Part shown: in pieces, positions 45,301 through 54,146 of the stretch | Layout: every line of letters starts with the position of its first letter | How positions within the stretch are numbered: position 1 is the stretch's first letter | Assembly (NCBI RefSeq): GCF_029029505.1 | Contig: NZ_JAKJSD010000011.1 | Span: 62,001-126,000, forward strand | Direction: 5' to 3' | Source of the DNA: Ancylomarina sp. DW003 | Lineage (GTDB): Bacteria; Bacteroidota; Bacteroidia; Bacteroidales; Marinifilaceae | Length of the DNA stretch: 64,000 bases | Program-made: the position numbers and the translations under genes | Notes under the pieces: generated by a model | Databases searched by the model: none | Told to the model about the DNA's origin: nothing | The model's input: the letters and a program-made list of their open reading frames with translations, nothing else

Positions 45301-45428
45301 ATCTGATGATAATTTGGTTAGGAACAGCTCTTCTTTTTGCCACTCTTTGGGCCGATTTGCTTCGCAAATTTGTTGATTTTTTCGAGAGTCTCAAGTTGGT
45401 TCATCGCGAAAAGAAAGTAAAACCTTAA
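42303..45428 (+). CDS. ABCG-type ABC transporter with N-terminal TerB-like domain
   Basis: 1041 aa in one chain. Residues 1-150 are helical and TerB-like. About 185-270 is a small beta-rich, possibly FHA-like, domain. The ATPase has Walker A MGGSGVGKSTLLN (about residue 301-313), signature ISGGQRKRLNIG (about 407) and Walker B ILLVDEPTSGL. From about 590 an ABC2-type membrane domain follows, with a long soluble insertion between helices (about 810-980) and a last helix at about 1000-1020. It resembles the White/ABCG half-transporters in having ATPase before permease. Substrate unknown. Large multidomain ABCG proteins of this kind occur in Bacteroidota. Confidence 0.85.
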   Translation: MGESILNALMHLFAIVANAKEEGVSNKGKDIVDNFLKRYVSAQDEIEYMNLFLNYYEFYHREMEYQSSVHQKTANIISLSEAANVCIRIRPELIQEERLVVLLRLLEFIYEDDIVSEGEFEFISIVAENFKINRNEFLNAIAFIIGEDFLDEYDKSKFLIINNQITEWSENLSWFMKKDQKKNTGQTKHLYCENLYGKLVTLYFPSANLIVFRYLGELNLYVEGNKIVKGQSYRLKHGSIIKGPNIKSIYYSDLASIFLKEDNQENIVFTVKDAIFRFRNSHNGIHNFNISEKSGQLIGIMGGSGVGKSTLLNVLNGNLPLNSGEIFINDFEIHRNKSAIQGLIGFVPQDDLLIEELTVFQNLYYNAKLCFKEFTEHQILKTVHTLLHDLALYEARNLKVGNPLNKFISGGQRKRLNIGLELMREPSILLVDEPTSGLSSTDSEMIMNLLKQQTLKGKLVIANIHQPSSEIFKMFDKLWIMDKGGYPIYTGNPIDSIVYFKTQNSQVNAAESECITCGNVNPEQILQIVETRKIDENGKPTRERRTSPKQWNEKYRQNIDAPVEPVKSEGSLPKSNFKIPSKVKQFSIFWIRNLLSKLTNRQYLIINLFEAPLLAFILGFFTKYTSAGNYVFGDNKNYPVFLFMAVVVSMFIGLSVSAEEIIRDKKILQREKFLNLSRNAYLFSKITFLFLLSAIQTLTFVLLGNYVLEVQGMTLSFWLVLFTTSCYSNMVGLNISSGLNSVITIYILIPLILVPQLLLGGAMIKFDDLHGGITNKTYVPIIGDLMTTRWAYEAMAVTQFKDNEFEKHFFDYEKGVSDAAFTSSFLIPKIESILIDCERNIEFEKNSEETKSHFHLLRNEITQLTEEAEFEPFVSLNKLNTLDFNLDILEKTRQYLDGIKLHFMGINSESGYKKDFQYSRLVDSLGRDGVYNFKQNYYNQALADLVLNRTEVNKMIEVDERLVQKKDPIFMYPDSRFGRAHFYAPVKRIWNYYIDTYWFNLMIIWLGTALLFATLWADLLRKFVDFFESLKLVHREKKVKP

Positions 45429-45506
45429 TACTTTTATTATCTCTTAAATTTTATAAAACCTGCTCTCTAGTAGTAAATCATTTTATCTAAAATTCGATAG
45501 ATTTCT

Positions 45507-45514
45507 TAAGTTTG
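45507..45514 (+). promoter_or_regulatory. -7 box of the C1B peptidase gene
   Basis: TAAGTTTG matches TAnnTTTG and lies 33 bases before the ATG at 45548. It overlaps an upstream in-frame ATG at 45512, which therefore cannot be the start. Confidence 0.55.
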
Positions 45515-45547
45515 TGCTCATTAGAATTGACAACTAAAATCACAAAC

Positions 45548-46939
45548 ATGAATTTTAAATTTTTGATGCTTCCTCTTTTAGCTCTAGCTATTACAGGTAC
45601 AAGTATGGCACAAACTAAGGGTATTGTTGACAACAAAACCCTAACTGAAATCCGTAACAGCTTTAAAGCTGATGCTTCAACCAAAGCAATTCAAAATGCA
45701 ATTACAAACAGTAAAAGCATTCGTGAAATTGCCCTTAACAGAGACAAAGTAGGTGCAACTGATCATTTTTTCAAGTATAGAGTTGCCGTAAAAGGTATTA
45801 CCAACCAAAAGAGCTCTGGGCGTTGCTGGATGTTCACATCAATGAACACGATTCGTCCGAATGTTATCAAAGATTTAAACCTTAACTCTTTCGACTTTTC
45901 ACATAACTACAATTACTTCTGGGATATCTTCGAAAAGTCAAATCTATTCCTTGAGAACATTATCGCTACTGCTAATAAAGATATGGACGACAGAGAAGTT
46001 GTTCGTTACTTAAAAAGCCCTGTTGATGATGGTGGTGTTTGGAATTCATTTTTCAATGTAGCTAAGAAATATGGTGTTGTACCTGCTGAAGTAATGCCAG
46101 AAACAACTATTTCTAATAGTACAGGTCAATTAACTCGTATTATCAAAGAAAAATTAAGAGGCGAAGCTTATAAAATTCGTCAGCTTGCAACTAAAAAAGG
46201 AAATGCTAAAAAAGTTGAAGTAGCTAAAGTCAAAGCTTTAAAAGATGTTTACCGCATTCTTGCACTTGCATTGGGTGAGCCTCCTGTTGATTTCACTTGG
46301 AGATACAAAGATGCTGATGGCAAAATCAGCGAAGCTAAGAAATATACGCCTCAGGAATTCATGGCTCTTGTAGCTCCTGAATTTGCAAAAGACGAGATGG
46401 TAATGATTATGAATGATCCAACTCGTGAATATTATAAGGTTTACGAAATCAAAAACTACCGTAATGTTGCTGAAGGTATTAATTGGACTTACTTAAACTT
46501 ACCAAATGATGAGATTAAGGCATTCGCAATGGCTTCTATCAAAAATAACCAGGCTATGTATGCATCTTGTGATGTAGGAAAGCAGCACAATCGTAAAGCT
46601 GGCGTTATGGATATGAACACCTACGATTATGCTTCTCTTTTTGGTGTTGAGTTCGATATGGATAAAAAAGCCCGAATTCTAACTCGTCAATCAGGTTCTT
46701 CTCACGCAATGACTCTAATTGGAGTTGATGTTGATGAGAATGAGAAACCAGTTAAATGGGAATTCGAAAACTCTTGGGGAACTTCTTCTGGAAATAAGGG
46801 CTACTTAACTTTCACTGATGAGTGGTTTAGCGAGTACATGTTCCGTGTTGTAATCAACAAGAAGTACTTAAACGATAAAGCTGTTAAAGCACTTAAGAGC
46901 AAACCTGTTCAGCTTCCGGTTTGGGATTATATGTTTTAA
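45548..46939 (+). CDS. Exported bleomycin-hydrolase/aminopeptidase C-like cysteine peptidase (C1B)
   Basis: 463 aa from the ATG at 45548, starting with a signal peptide cleaved after MAQ (residue about 22). The papain-type nucleophile is Cys93 in SSGRCWMFTSMN. The catalytic His is in SSHAMTLIGVD and Asn in FENSWGTSSGNKGY. This is the C1B (PepC/bleomycin hydrolase) arrangement rather than secreted C1A, whose relatives are usually cytoplasmic. Periplasmic versions are common in Bacteroidota. Strong codon bias suggests good expression. It is flanked by its own promoter and terminator. Confidence 0.9.
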   Translation: MNFKFLMLPLLALAITGTSMAQTKGIVDNKTLTEIRNSFKADASTKAIQNAITNSKSIREIALNRDKVGATDHFFKYRVAVKGITNQKSSGRCWMFTSMNTIRPNVIKDLNLNSFDFSHNYNYFWDIFEKSNLFLENIIATANKDMDDREVVRYLKSPVDDGGVWNSFFNVAKKYGVVPAEVMPETTISNSTGQLTRIIKEKLRGEAYKIRQLATKKGNAKKVEVAKVKALKDVYRILALALGEPPVDFTWRYKDADGKISEAKKYTPQEFMALVAPEFAKDEMVMIMNDPTREYYKVYEIKNYRNVAEGINWTYLNLPNDEIKAFAMASIKNNQAMYASCDVGKQHNRKAGVMDMNTYDYASLFGVEFDMDKKARILTRQSGSSHAMTLIGVDVDENEKPVKWEFENSWGTSSGNKGYLTFTDEWFSEYMFRVVINKKYLNDKAVKALKSKPVQLPVWDYMF

Positions 46940-46966
46940 TCCAAAAACAAACAAGACAATAAAATT

Positions 46967-47003
46967 AACGCCTCAAAACAATGTTTTGGGGCGTTATTTA
47001 TTT
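46967..47003 (+). terminator. Terminator after the C1B peptidase gene
   Basis: AACGCCTCAAAAC-aat-GTTTTGGGGCGTT stem (one G-T pair) followed by ATTTATTTT. Confidence 0.88.
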
Positions 47004-47078
47004 TATCATCGCCATACGAGTTAAAACAGCTTGTGACGAAATTTATATCACAAACAGTTGTTAAAACTGAGAATAAGC

Positions 47079-47110
47079 TTTTCTCATAACAAGAGATATT
47101 TGTATCTTTG
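47079..47110 (+). promoter_or_regulatory. Promoter of the aminotransferase gene
   Basis: TTTT (47079-47082), 20 bases, then a perfect -7 box TATCTTTG (47103-47110). The ATG is 50 bases downstream. Confidence 0.65.
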
Positions 47111-47160
47111 AATTATTCTAAATAAGCAATTTTACAAAGCCTAAAAAAGCAAACAAACCT

Positions 47161-48264
47161 ATGCAAATACGAAAAAGTGGAGCTAAGTATTCAGCCATTG
47201 TTGGTATCGGGGAAAGAATTAGAAAAGAGAGTTTGAAAACTGGAGATGAATATTTACTACTTAATCGTGGTGTTAATGCGGTTTGTAATATTGAGCTAGA
47301 TTCAGTTATTAAAAATATTGATTTCAATGGCAATGCTATGCAAGTTTATCCGCCTTCGCAAGGAAGGCAGGAACTGCGTGAAGCCATAAACCACCATTAT
47401 TTCGACAATAAAAGTAAAACCGCAAATATTAGTGTAAGTGGTGGTGGCATGTCAGCTCTCGATCTTACTTTCCAAACTCTGGATGTCGATCAAATTCTCT
47501 TGCCTGAATACTATTGGGGTTCTTATTTTCAGGTCATGACTATTCGTGAGATTAAATCTGGAATTTATAGTGATTTTGAAGGTCTATTAAATCGACTCGA
47601 TGAGATTAAAAACTCAGCCGTTATTATTTGTGATCCGAACAACCCTATTGGCAATAAAGTCGAAGATGCTGAGTTATTAAAGACAATAAAAGTGCTTAAT
47701 GATAATGGGACAACTGTCATTATTGATTGTCCATATCGACGAATATTTTGCGATCAGGAAGATCAGTTCTATCAGGACTTGCTTGAATTTAAAAATGCCA
47801 TTATTATAGAAAGCTTTAGTAAATCTATAGGTTTAAGTGGACAACGCCTGGGATTTATTCATTCAACAAATACCAATTTCAATACGGAATTAGGTATCCG
47901 ATTGATGTATGCAACAAATGGGATCAATGCTTTTTCACAAATTCTTGTAGCCAACTTATTGGCATCGAATGAAGGTCACTTAGCAAGAAAAAAGTTTAAA
48001 GAAATCACAGTTGCAGGCATCCAAAGAAATATTGAATTCCTTAAAAAGAAGGATCTTCTTGCAAAAGAGTTTTATTTACAATCTGAGGCCATTGGTATCT
48101 TTGTCATTGTCAATAAATCGGAAGAAGAGTTGCTGAAAAAAAGAATTGGGTCAGTTTCATTAAGTTACTTTACAAAGACAAAAAAAGAGGAATCTTCGCA
48201 ATACGCACGAATTTGTGTTTCAGTTCCTCCTGAGAAATTCGAAACTTATTTCGATAAATTTTAG
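47161..48264 (+). CDS. PLP-dependent aminotransferase, class I/II
   Basis: 367 aa, cytoplasmic. It has the DPNNPIGN motif (about residue 160), an aspartate in VIIDCPYRRIF that contacts the PLP ring nitrogen, and the Schiff-base lysine in ESFSKSIGLSGQRLGF. The arginine near the C-terminus (QYARICVSVP) would bind the substrate carboxylate. It belongs to fold-type I aspartate-aminotransferase-like enzymes. The amino donor cannot be inferred. It is followed by the lytic transglycosylase gene 49 bp later. Confidence 0.87.
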   Translation: MQIRKSGAKYSAIVGIGERIRKESLKTGDEYLLLNRGVNAVCNIELDSVIKNIDFNGNAMQVYPPSQGRQELREAINHHYFDNKSKTANISVSGGGMSALDLTFQTLDVDQILLPEYYWGSYFQVMTIREIKSGIYSDFEGLLNRLDEIKNSAVIICDPNNPIGNKVEDAELLKTIKVLNDNGTTVIIDCPYRRIFCDQEDQFYQDLLEFKNAIIIESFSKSIGLSGQRLGFIHSTNTNFNTELGIRLMYATNGINAFSQILVANLLASNEGHLARKKFKEITVAGIQRNIEFLKKKDLLAKEFYLQSEAIGIFVIVNKSEEELLKKRIGSVSLSYFTKTKKEESSQYARICVSVPPEKFETYFDKF

Positions 48265-48313
48265 ACAATTTCTCAACTCAACAAAACCTCAGGACAACCA
48301 TAAAAAAACAGCC

Positions 48314-49300
48314 ATGTTAAAAAATAACACCTTTAAAAACATATTACTCACACTTGCCCTATTGGCTTGTGGTTATCTAGTTGCTCAACTATTTAATTAT
48401 TCAAAATTATCCGATAAAAACAAAGAACATTTGGATACCGAGTATATGAATAAGTATAATGTTTATGCCTTAAAAACCCCCAATAAACTCTTTTTTGCCG
48501 AGGAAGAAGTCCCTCTGTATCGATGGGATGTGAAAGAATCGTTGGACAGAGAGTTATTGGTGAATACCTATTGGCAATCACAGACCTTATTATTTTTAAA
48601 ACGCGCCAATCGATATTTCCCGATTATCGAACCCATATTAAAAGAACAAGGTATTCCTGATGATTTTAAGTATTTGGCATTGATTGAAAGCGGCTTGATT
48701 CCAACCGTTGTCTCTCCTGCCGGAGCTGTAGGTTTTTGGCAATTTATGGCACCTACTGCTAAAGACTACAAGCTAGAAGTTAATAAAGAAGTTGATGAGC
48801 GTTACAATATTGAAAAATCGACCTATGCAGCATGTAAGTACCTAAGGGATTCTTATAAAAAGTTTGGAACATGGGCTCTGGTTGCTGCCTCTTACAATGC
48901 AGGAAGATCGCATATTCATTCTCAAATGAAATTACAAGATGCAGGAACATATTATGATCTTTTGCTGGGTGAAGAACCTGCACGTTACCTATTTAGAATT
49001 GTTGCCGCTAAGCTAATTATGGAAAGCCCACAAAATTTCGGTTTTAAATTCCGTGATTCTGATCTTTATCCAAATATTCCTATTCGTAAGGTTAAAATAA
49101 ACACAGGAGTTAAGGATTTTGCTGGCTTTGCTAAAGAAAATGGTGTGAATTACAAAATACTAAAGTTCTTTAATCCTTGGCTTAGAAAGCCCTATCTCAC
49201 AAATAAGTATAAAAAAGAGTATGAAATTACACTTCCTGCCAAAGGATATATTAATTTTGCGTTTTCTGAATACAAAAAACCTCAAGAAATTAAAAAGTAA
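48314..49300 (+). CDS. Lytic murein transglycosylase (SLT domain, MltD-like)
   Basis: 328 aa from the ATG at 48314; the frame extends back over the aminotransferase end but is not credible there. One N-terminal hydrophobic segment (residues about 8-28) acts as signal or anchor. The SLT domain contains the catalytic glutamate Glu125 in LALIESGLIP, then SPAGAVGFWQFMAPTAKDYKL and ASYNAGRSHI. It cleaves the glycan between MurNAc and GlcNAc. Unlike MltD it has no LysM repeats, but a beta-rich C-terminal segment may take that role. Probably cotranscribed with uvrA, 32 bp downstream. Confidence 0.92.
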   Translation: MLKNNTFKNILLTLALLACGYLVAQLFNYSKLSDKNKEHLDTEYMNKYNVYALKTPNKLFFAEEEVPLYRWDVKESLDRELLVNTYWQSQTLLFLKRANRYFPIIEPILKEQGIPDDFKYLALIESGLIPTVVSPAGAVGFWQFMAPTAKDYKLEVNKEVDERYNIEKSTYAACKYLRDSYKKFGTWALVAASYNAGRSHIHSQMKLQDAGTYYDLLLGEEPARYLFRIVAAKLIMESPQNFGFKFRDSDLYPNIPIRKVKINTGVKDFAGFAKENGVNYKILKFFNPWLRKPYLTNKYKKEYEITLPAKGYINFAFSEYKKPQEIKK

Positions 49301-49332
49301 TTGAGGATTTAAAAGCATAAGGAGATTGTAGA

Positions 49333-52191
49333 TTGAAAGTTAAAGCTGAACAAACCATAGAAAATGAACTGTTAGAAACCGAAAACATTGATGTTCTTGG
49401 TGCCAGAGTTCATAACCTAAAAGATATTGATGTTAGTATTCCTCGTAACCAACTTTCGGTTATTACCGGATTGAGTGGTAGTGGAAAATCCTCATTGGCT
49501 TTCGACACCATTTATGCCGAAGGTCAGCGTCGCTATATCGAAACTTTCTCAGCCTATGCGCGCCAATTTCTTGGTGGCATGGAACGACCTGATGTGGATA
49601 AGATTACAGGATTGAGTCCGGTAATTGCCATCGAACAGAAGACGACCAATAAAAACCCACGTTCTACCGTAGGAACCATAACCGAGCTTTACGATTTTCT
49701 TCGATTACTTTATGCCAGAGCCAGTGTTGCCTATTCATACGAGACGGGTGAAAAGATGGTAAAGTATACCGATGAGCAAATTATTGAACTCATCTACAAT
49801 AAATTCAACGAAAAACGAATTTACATCCTTGCTCCTATTGTGAAAGGACGAAAAGGGCACTATAAAGAACTTTTTGAACAAATTCGAAAAAAGGGTTTCC
49901 TGTATGCGCGTGTTGATGGCGAAATTGTCGAATTGCTTCATGGCTTCAAAGTCGATCGTTATAAGAGTCACACCATCGAAATTTTAATTGACAAATTGGT
50001 GGTTGATGAAGTTGGCGATAAGCGACTAAAAGAATCTATTCAAATGGCTATGAAACATGGTAAGGGAATTACCATGATTATGGATAAGGATAGTGACGAA
50101 GTCAAATATTACAGTCGTCTATTGATGTGTCCCAGCACTGGACTTTCATACAACACGCCAGCACCTCACAGTTTTTCTTTTAACTCACCACATGGTGCCT
50201 GTCCAAAATGTAAAGGCCTTGGAAGAATTAGTGCTATCGATATTGAAAAAATTATTCCTGACAACAGCGTCAGTATACATGCAGGTGGCATTATTCCTCT
50301 CGGCAAATATAAAAACAGCCTCATCTTTTGGCAAATTGAAGCCATCGCACGTAAGTACGATTTCGATTTAAAAACACCTATTAAAGGCATTCCTGATGAA
50401 GCATTGAGCATTATTCTTGATGGCTCGAGTGAGACCTTTAAATTGGAAAATACGCCCTTGGGAAATTCATCAAACTATTTCTTAAGTTTCGATGGGGTTT
50501 TAAAATATATTTCCAATCAGGAAAGTAGCACGACTTCGAAAAAAGCGAAAAAGTGGGCTGAACAATTCATAAAAAATACACTTTGCCCTACTTGTGAAGG
50601 GCAACGACTTAAGAAGGAATCACTTTACTTTAAGATTCACGATAAAAACATTACCGATCTTGCTCAAATGGACTTAAGCCTTTTGAGTGAATGGTTTGCT
50701 ACTGTTGAATCTCACATGAGTGATAAGCAACTCAAAATTGCATCAGAAGTCCTAAAAGAAATTCGCGATCGCCTTGAGTTCTTACTCGACGTTGGCTTGG
50801 AATATTTATCTCTAAACCGAAGTTCAATCAGTTTATCAGGTGGTGAGTCTCAACGTATCCGACTAGCAACTCAAATTGGTTCGCAACTGGTTAACGTACT
50901 TTATATTCTCGATGAACCAAGTATTGGACTGCATCAGCGCGACAATCAAAAGTTGATTCAGTCCTTGCGTCAGCTTCGCGATTCAGGTAACTCAGTTGTA
51001 GTTGTTGAACACGATAAGGACATGATTGAATCTGCCGATTACGTGGTGGATATGGGACCTTTTGCAGGTAAGCATGGTGGTGAAATTGTATTTGCAGGTA
51101 CACCAGATAAAATGTTGAATGGCGATAGCCTGACATCACAATATATTAATGGCAAAAAGAGCATTCTTGTGCCTTCTGAAAGAAGAAAAGGAAATGGCAA
51201 AACGATAAAGCTTACAGGCTGTAAGGGGAATAACCTTAAGAATGTTGATGTCAGCTTCCCACTTGGCAAATTCATCTGTGTCACAGGTGTTTCCGGGAGT
51301 GGTAAGTCAAGTTTAATTAATGGTACCCTGCAACCAATCTTATCTCAACATTTTTATCGCTCAGTAAAAGATCCATTGGCATATGATAAGGTTAAAGGTA
51401 TCGATAATGTGGATAAAGTTGTTGAAGTAAATCAAGCACCACTTGGTAAAACGCCTAGATCGAATCCCGCTACCTATACCAATGTTTTTGGTGATATTCG
51501 TAAACTGTTCGAAAAATTACCTGAATCACAAATTCGTGGTTATAAGGCCGGACGATTCTCCTTTAATGTAAAAGGCGGACGTTGTGAAACTTGCCAGGGA
51601 GCTGGTGTTCGTGCTATCGAGATGAACTTCTTACCAGATGTTTATGTCCACTGCGACGAATGTAACGGGAAACGATACAATCGCGAAACTTTGGAGGTGC
51701 GTTACAAAGGAAAATCTATCGGTGATGTTCTGGATATGACCATCAATCAAGCCGTTGTATTCTTCGAAAAAATCCCGAATATTCTACCTAAGCTTAAAGT
51801 TTTACAAGAAGTTGGTCTAGGCTATATTACGCTTGGTCAACCCTCTACGACCCTTTCCGGTGGCGAATCGCAACGTGTAAAACTAGCAACTGAGCTTGCT
51901 AAACGAGATACGGGTAAAACCATGTATATTCTTGATGAACCCACTACTGGTCTTCATTTTGAAGATATTCGAGTTCTACTTGAGGTATTAGATCGTTTGG
52001 TAAACAAAGGCAATACAGTCTTGGTTATTGAACACAATATGGATGTGATTAAAGTTGCTGATCATGTGATTGATATCGGAAAAGAAGGTGGACGAAATGG
52101 TGGCGAAGTCATGTGTGTTGGAACGCCTGAAGAAGTCGCTGAATGCACAGAATCTTTCACGGCAAAGTTTTTAAAAGAAGAGCTGCTTTAA
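49333..52191 (+). CDS. uvrA: Excinuclease ABC subunit UvrA
   Basis: It scans DNA for bulky lesions and loads UvrB in nucleotide-excision repair. 952 aa with two ABC ATPase modules. Walker A motifs are in TGLSGSGKSSLAFD and TGVSGSGKSSLING, and ABC signatures in LSGGESQRIRLA and LSGGESQRVKLA. Zinc-binding cysteine pairs are in CPKCKGLG, CPTCEGQRL and CETCQGAG. No early ATG exists; the start is a TTG at 49333, which gives a normal N-terminus. Full length and intact. Confidence 0.97.
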   Translation: MKVKAEQTIENELLETENIDVLGARVHNLKDIDVSIPRNQLSVITGLSGSGKSSLAFDTIYAEGQRRYIETFSAYARQFLGGMERPDVDKITGLSPVIAIEQKTTNKNPRSTVGTITELYDFLRLLYARASVAYSYETGEKMVKYTDEQIIELIYNKFNEKRIYILAPIVKGRKGHYKELFEQIRKKGFLYARVDGEIVELLHGFKVDRYKSHTIEILIDKLVVDEVGDKRLKESIQMAMKHGKGITMIMDKDSDEVKYYSRLLMCPSTGLSYNTPAPHSFSFNSPHGACPKCKGLGRISAIDIEKIIPDNSVSIHAGGIIPLGKYKNSLIFWQIEAIARKYDFDLKTPIKGIPDEALSIILDGSSETFKLENTPLGNSSNYFLSFDGVLKYISNQESSTTSKKAKKWAEQFIKNTLCPTCEGQRLKKESLYFKIHDKNITDLAQMDLSLLSEWFATVESHMSDKQLKIASEVLKEIRDRLEFLLDVGLEYLSLNRSSISLSGGESQRIRLATQIGSQLVNVLYILDEPSIGLHQRDNQKLIQSLRQLRDSGNSVVVVEHDKDMIESADYVVDMGPFAGKHGGEIVFAGTPDKMLNGDSLTSQYINGKKSILVPSERRKGNGKTIKLTGCKGNNLKNVDVSFPLGKFICVTGVSGSGKSSLINGTLQPILSQHFYRSVKDPLAYDKVKGIDNVDKVVEVNQAPLGKTPRSNPATYTNVFGDIRKLFEKLPESQIRGYKAGRFSFNVKGGRCETCQGAGVRAIEMNFLPDVYVHCDECNGKRYNRETLEVRYKGKSIGDVLDMTINQAVVFFEKIPNILPKLKVLQEVGLGYITLGQPSTTLSGGESQRVKLATELAKRDTGKTMYILDEPTTGLHFEDIRVLLEVLDRLVNKGNTVLVIEHNMDVIKVADHVIDIGKEGGRNGGEVMCVGTPEEVAECTESFTAKFLKEELL

Positions 52192-52273
52192 TCCGTTTTT
52201 AGTGGTTGCTAATTGAGTAAAATATTTTACATTTGTTATTTGAAACTATTCTAAATTGAAGCATCAAAATCAA

Positions 52274-53143
52274 ATGAACAAAACCACACTAATTCTGTTA
52301 TTCTTCGGACTAAGTCTGGGATTTCAGGCCTGTAATTCAAAACAAAACAAAGTTGACGATAAACTAATTTCGGTTAGTATTCTACCTCAAAAGTACTTTA
52401 TTGAGCGTATTGCTGGTGAAGATTTCAAAGTAAACGTGTTGATTCCTCCAGGGGCAAGTCCTGCTAGCTACGAGCCTACTCCAAAGCAAATGCAGGATAT
52501 GTCAAAATCTGCAACCTACTTAAGAATCGGTCATATCCCATTCGAGAAAGCATGGTTAAACAAGCTATTGGAAGGCAACGATCATATTAAAAGCCTGGAT
52601 ATGTCGGAAGGCATTGAACTAATCAGAGGTTCTGAAATTCGTCATGGCGATCATTTCCACGAAGGTGGTATCGACCCACATATTTGGTCATCTCCAAAAA
52701 CAAGCAAACAAGTTATTGCAAACACTTATAAGGTTTTGGTACAACTAGCTCCTGAAAAGGAGAAAGAGTACACTAGCAATTACATGAAGCTAATGTCGGA
52801 CATCAATGTAATGGATAAAGGTGCTGAAACCATCTTTGCCCAGAAGCCAAATAAAGCATTTATGATCTACCACCCTGCTCTTTCGTATATGGCGAGAGAT
52901 TATGGATTCACACAAATTTCCATTGAACACGATGGCAAAACACCTTCGCCTGCTCACATGAAAAATATGCTGGAATTAGCTAAAAAGCATCAAATCAAAA
53001 CTGTTTTTCTTCAGAAACAATTCAATATGGATAATGCTAAAGTCATTGCCAAAGAGATTAATGCTGAACTTATCCAGATTGACCCACTTAGTGAAGATTG
53101 GTTGGCTGAAATGAACCGAATTATGGGTTACCTTAAAAAGTGA
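52274..53143 (+). CDS. znuA: Zinc/manganese ABC transporter substrate-binding lipoprotein (ZnuA-like)
   Basis: 289 aa from the ATG at 52274; a TTG at 52256 is also in frame, but the signal peptide fits the ATG. Lipobox GFQAC (Cys20). A cluster-9 solute-binding protein with the metal ligands in RIGHIPFEKAW, a short His-rich loop (HGDHFHEGGIDPHIWSS) and YHPALSYMARDYG. The short loop points to Zn over Mn but does not prove it. The end of the gene merges with an intergenic repeat. First gene of znuA-znuC-znuB. Confidence 0.9.
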   Translation: MNKTTLILLFFGLSLGFQACNSKQNKVDDKLISVSILPQKYFIERIAGEDFKVNVLIPPGASPASYEPTPKQMQDMSKSATYLRIGHIPFEKAWLNKLLEGNDHIKSLDMSEGIELIRGSEIRHGDHFHEGGIDPHIWSSPKTSKQVIANTYKVLVQLAPEKEKEYTSNYMKLMSDINVMDKGAETIFAQKPNKAFMIYHPALSYMARDYGFTQISIEHDGKTPSPAHMKNMLELAKKHQIKTVFLQKQFNMDNAKVIAKEINAELIQIDPLSEDWLAEMNRIMGYLKK

Positions 53144-53289
53144 AAGAGTAAAAAAGTAAATGAGTGAATGTGCCAGACGATCTTGATACTTGATACTCAA
53201 ACCTTGATACTTGTAACTAAATGAGTGAAAAGGTGAAAGAGTAAAAAAGTAAATGAGCGAATGTGCCAGACGGTCTTGATACTTGATAC
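53141..53289 (+). repeat. Tandem-spaced 56-bp direct repeat between znuA and znuC
   Basis: The segment 53141-53196 (tgaaagagtaaaaaag ... gatacttgatac) recurs at 53234-53289 with only two differences and a 93-base period. The first copy contains the znuA stop codon. Related words recur at 54965-55045 and on the other strand at 7170-7330. Confidence 0.9.
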
Positions 53290-53371
53290 CCGATACTTAA
53301 TCTTCATACTCCCTTGATGCTTTCTGCAAAATACTTTGTATTTTGTATCTGCTCAAATCAACAAAAATAAA

Positions 53372-54109
53372 ATGACCAAATTACTGGAACTGAAATCGGT
53401 TTATGCTGGTTACGACAATAAAGTTGTCTTAAAGGATGTGAACCTCACAGTTAAGGAAAATGATTTCTTAGGCGTTATTGGACCTAATGGAGGAGGAAAA
53501 ACAACTCTACTTAAGGTGATTTTGGGTTTAATCAAACCCATCGAAGGGTTGGTTGAATTCAATAATATTGATGATAACCTAATTGGTTATTTACCTCAGA
53601 TTAACACCATAGACCAAAAGTTTCCAATTCCTGTTCGAGAGGTTGTTTTGTCAGGCTTAATGTCGCATAAAAAATTGTTTGGGAGATACAGAAACGAAGA
53701 CAAAGAGAAAGCTAAAGCTCTTATGGAGCAAATGGGTATTCTTCACCTTAGAAATAAGAATATTGGAGAACTATCAGGAGGTCAGTTGCAACGTGTTTTT
53801 CTTTGTAGAGCCATAATTTCTGATCCACAGATTTTAATATTAGATGAGCCTGACACCTATGTTGATAGTCATTTCGAAACGGAATTGTATGGTGTTTTAG
53901 ATCAGCTCAACGATCATATGGCTATTATTGTTGTTTCGCATGATGTAGGAACCATCAGTTCACATGTAAAAACCATAGCCTGTGTTAACGGAAGCTTGTG
54001 TTATCACGATTCGAACATTATTAACGAAGAACAGCTTAAAACTTATAATTGTCCTATCGATTTGATTACACATGGCGAAGTTCCTCATCGCGTTTTAAAA
54101 AAGCACTAA
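53372..54109 (+). CDS. znuC: Zinc/manganese ABC transporter ATP-binding protein (ZnuC-like)
   Basis: 245 aa from the ATG at 53372. Walker A is in GPNGGGKTTLLK, the Q-loop in GYLPQINTID, the signature in LSGGQLQRVFLCRAI and Walker B in ILILDEPDTYVD. The H-loop is in VVSHDVG. It powers import of the metal bound by ZnuA. The gene follows znuA after a 228-bp repeat-filled gap and precedes znuB by 37 bp. An upstream in-frame ATG at 53336 would add residues not found in the family. Confidence 0.93.
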   Translation: MTKLLELKSVYAGYDNKVVLKDVNLTVKENDFLGVIGPNGGGKTTLLKVILGLIKPIEGLVEFNNIDDNLIGYLPQINTIDQKFPIPVREVVLSGLMSHKKLFGRYRNEDKEKAKALMEQMGILHLRNKNIGELSGGQLQRVFLCRAIISDPQILILDEPDTYVDSHFETELYGVLDQLNDHMAIIVVSHDVGTISSHVKTIACVNGSLCYHDSNIINEEQLKTYNCPIDLITHGEVPHRVLKKH

Positions 54110-54146
54110 ACCTAATTCGTAACAGACAATTTGAAATCAGAATTTC

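Noticed and set aside
52256-52273. TTG start for znuA
   Set aside because: The in-frame ATG at 52274 gives a clean lipoprotein signal. The six extra residues do not fit one.
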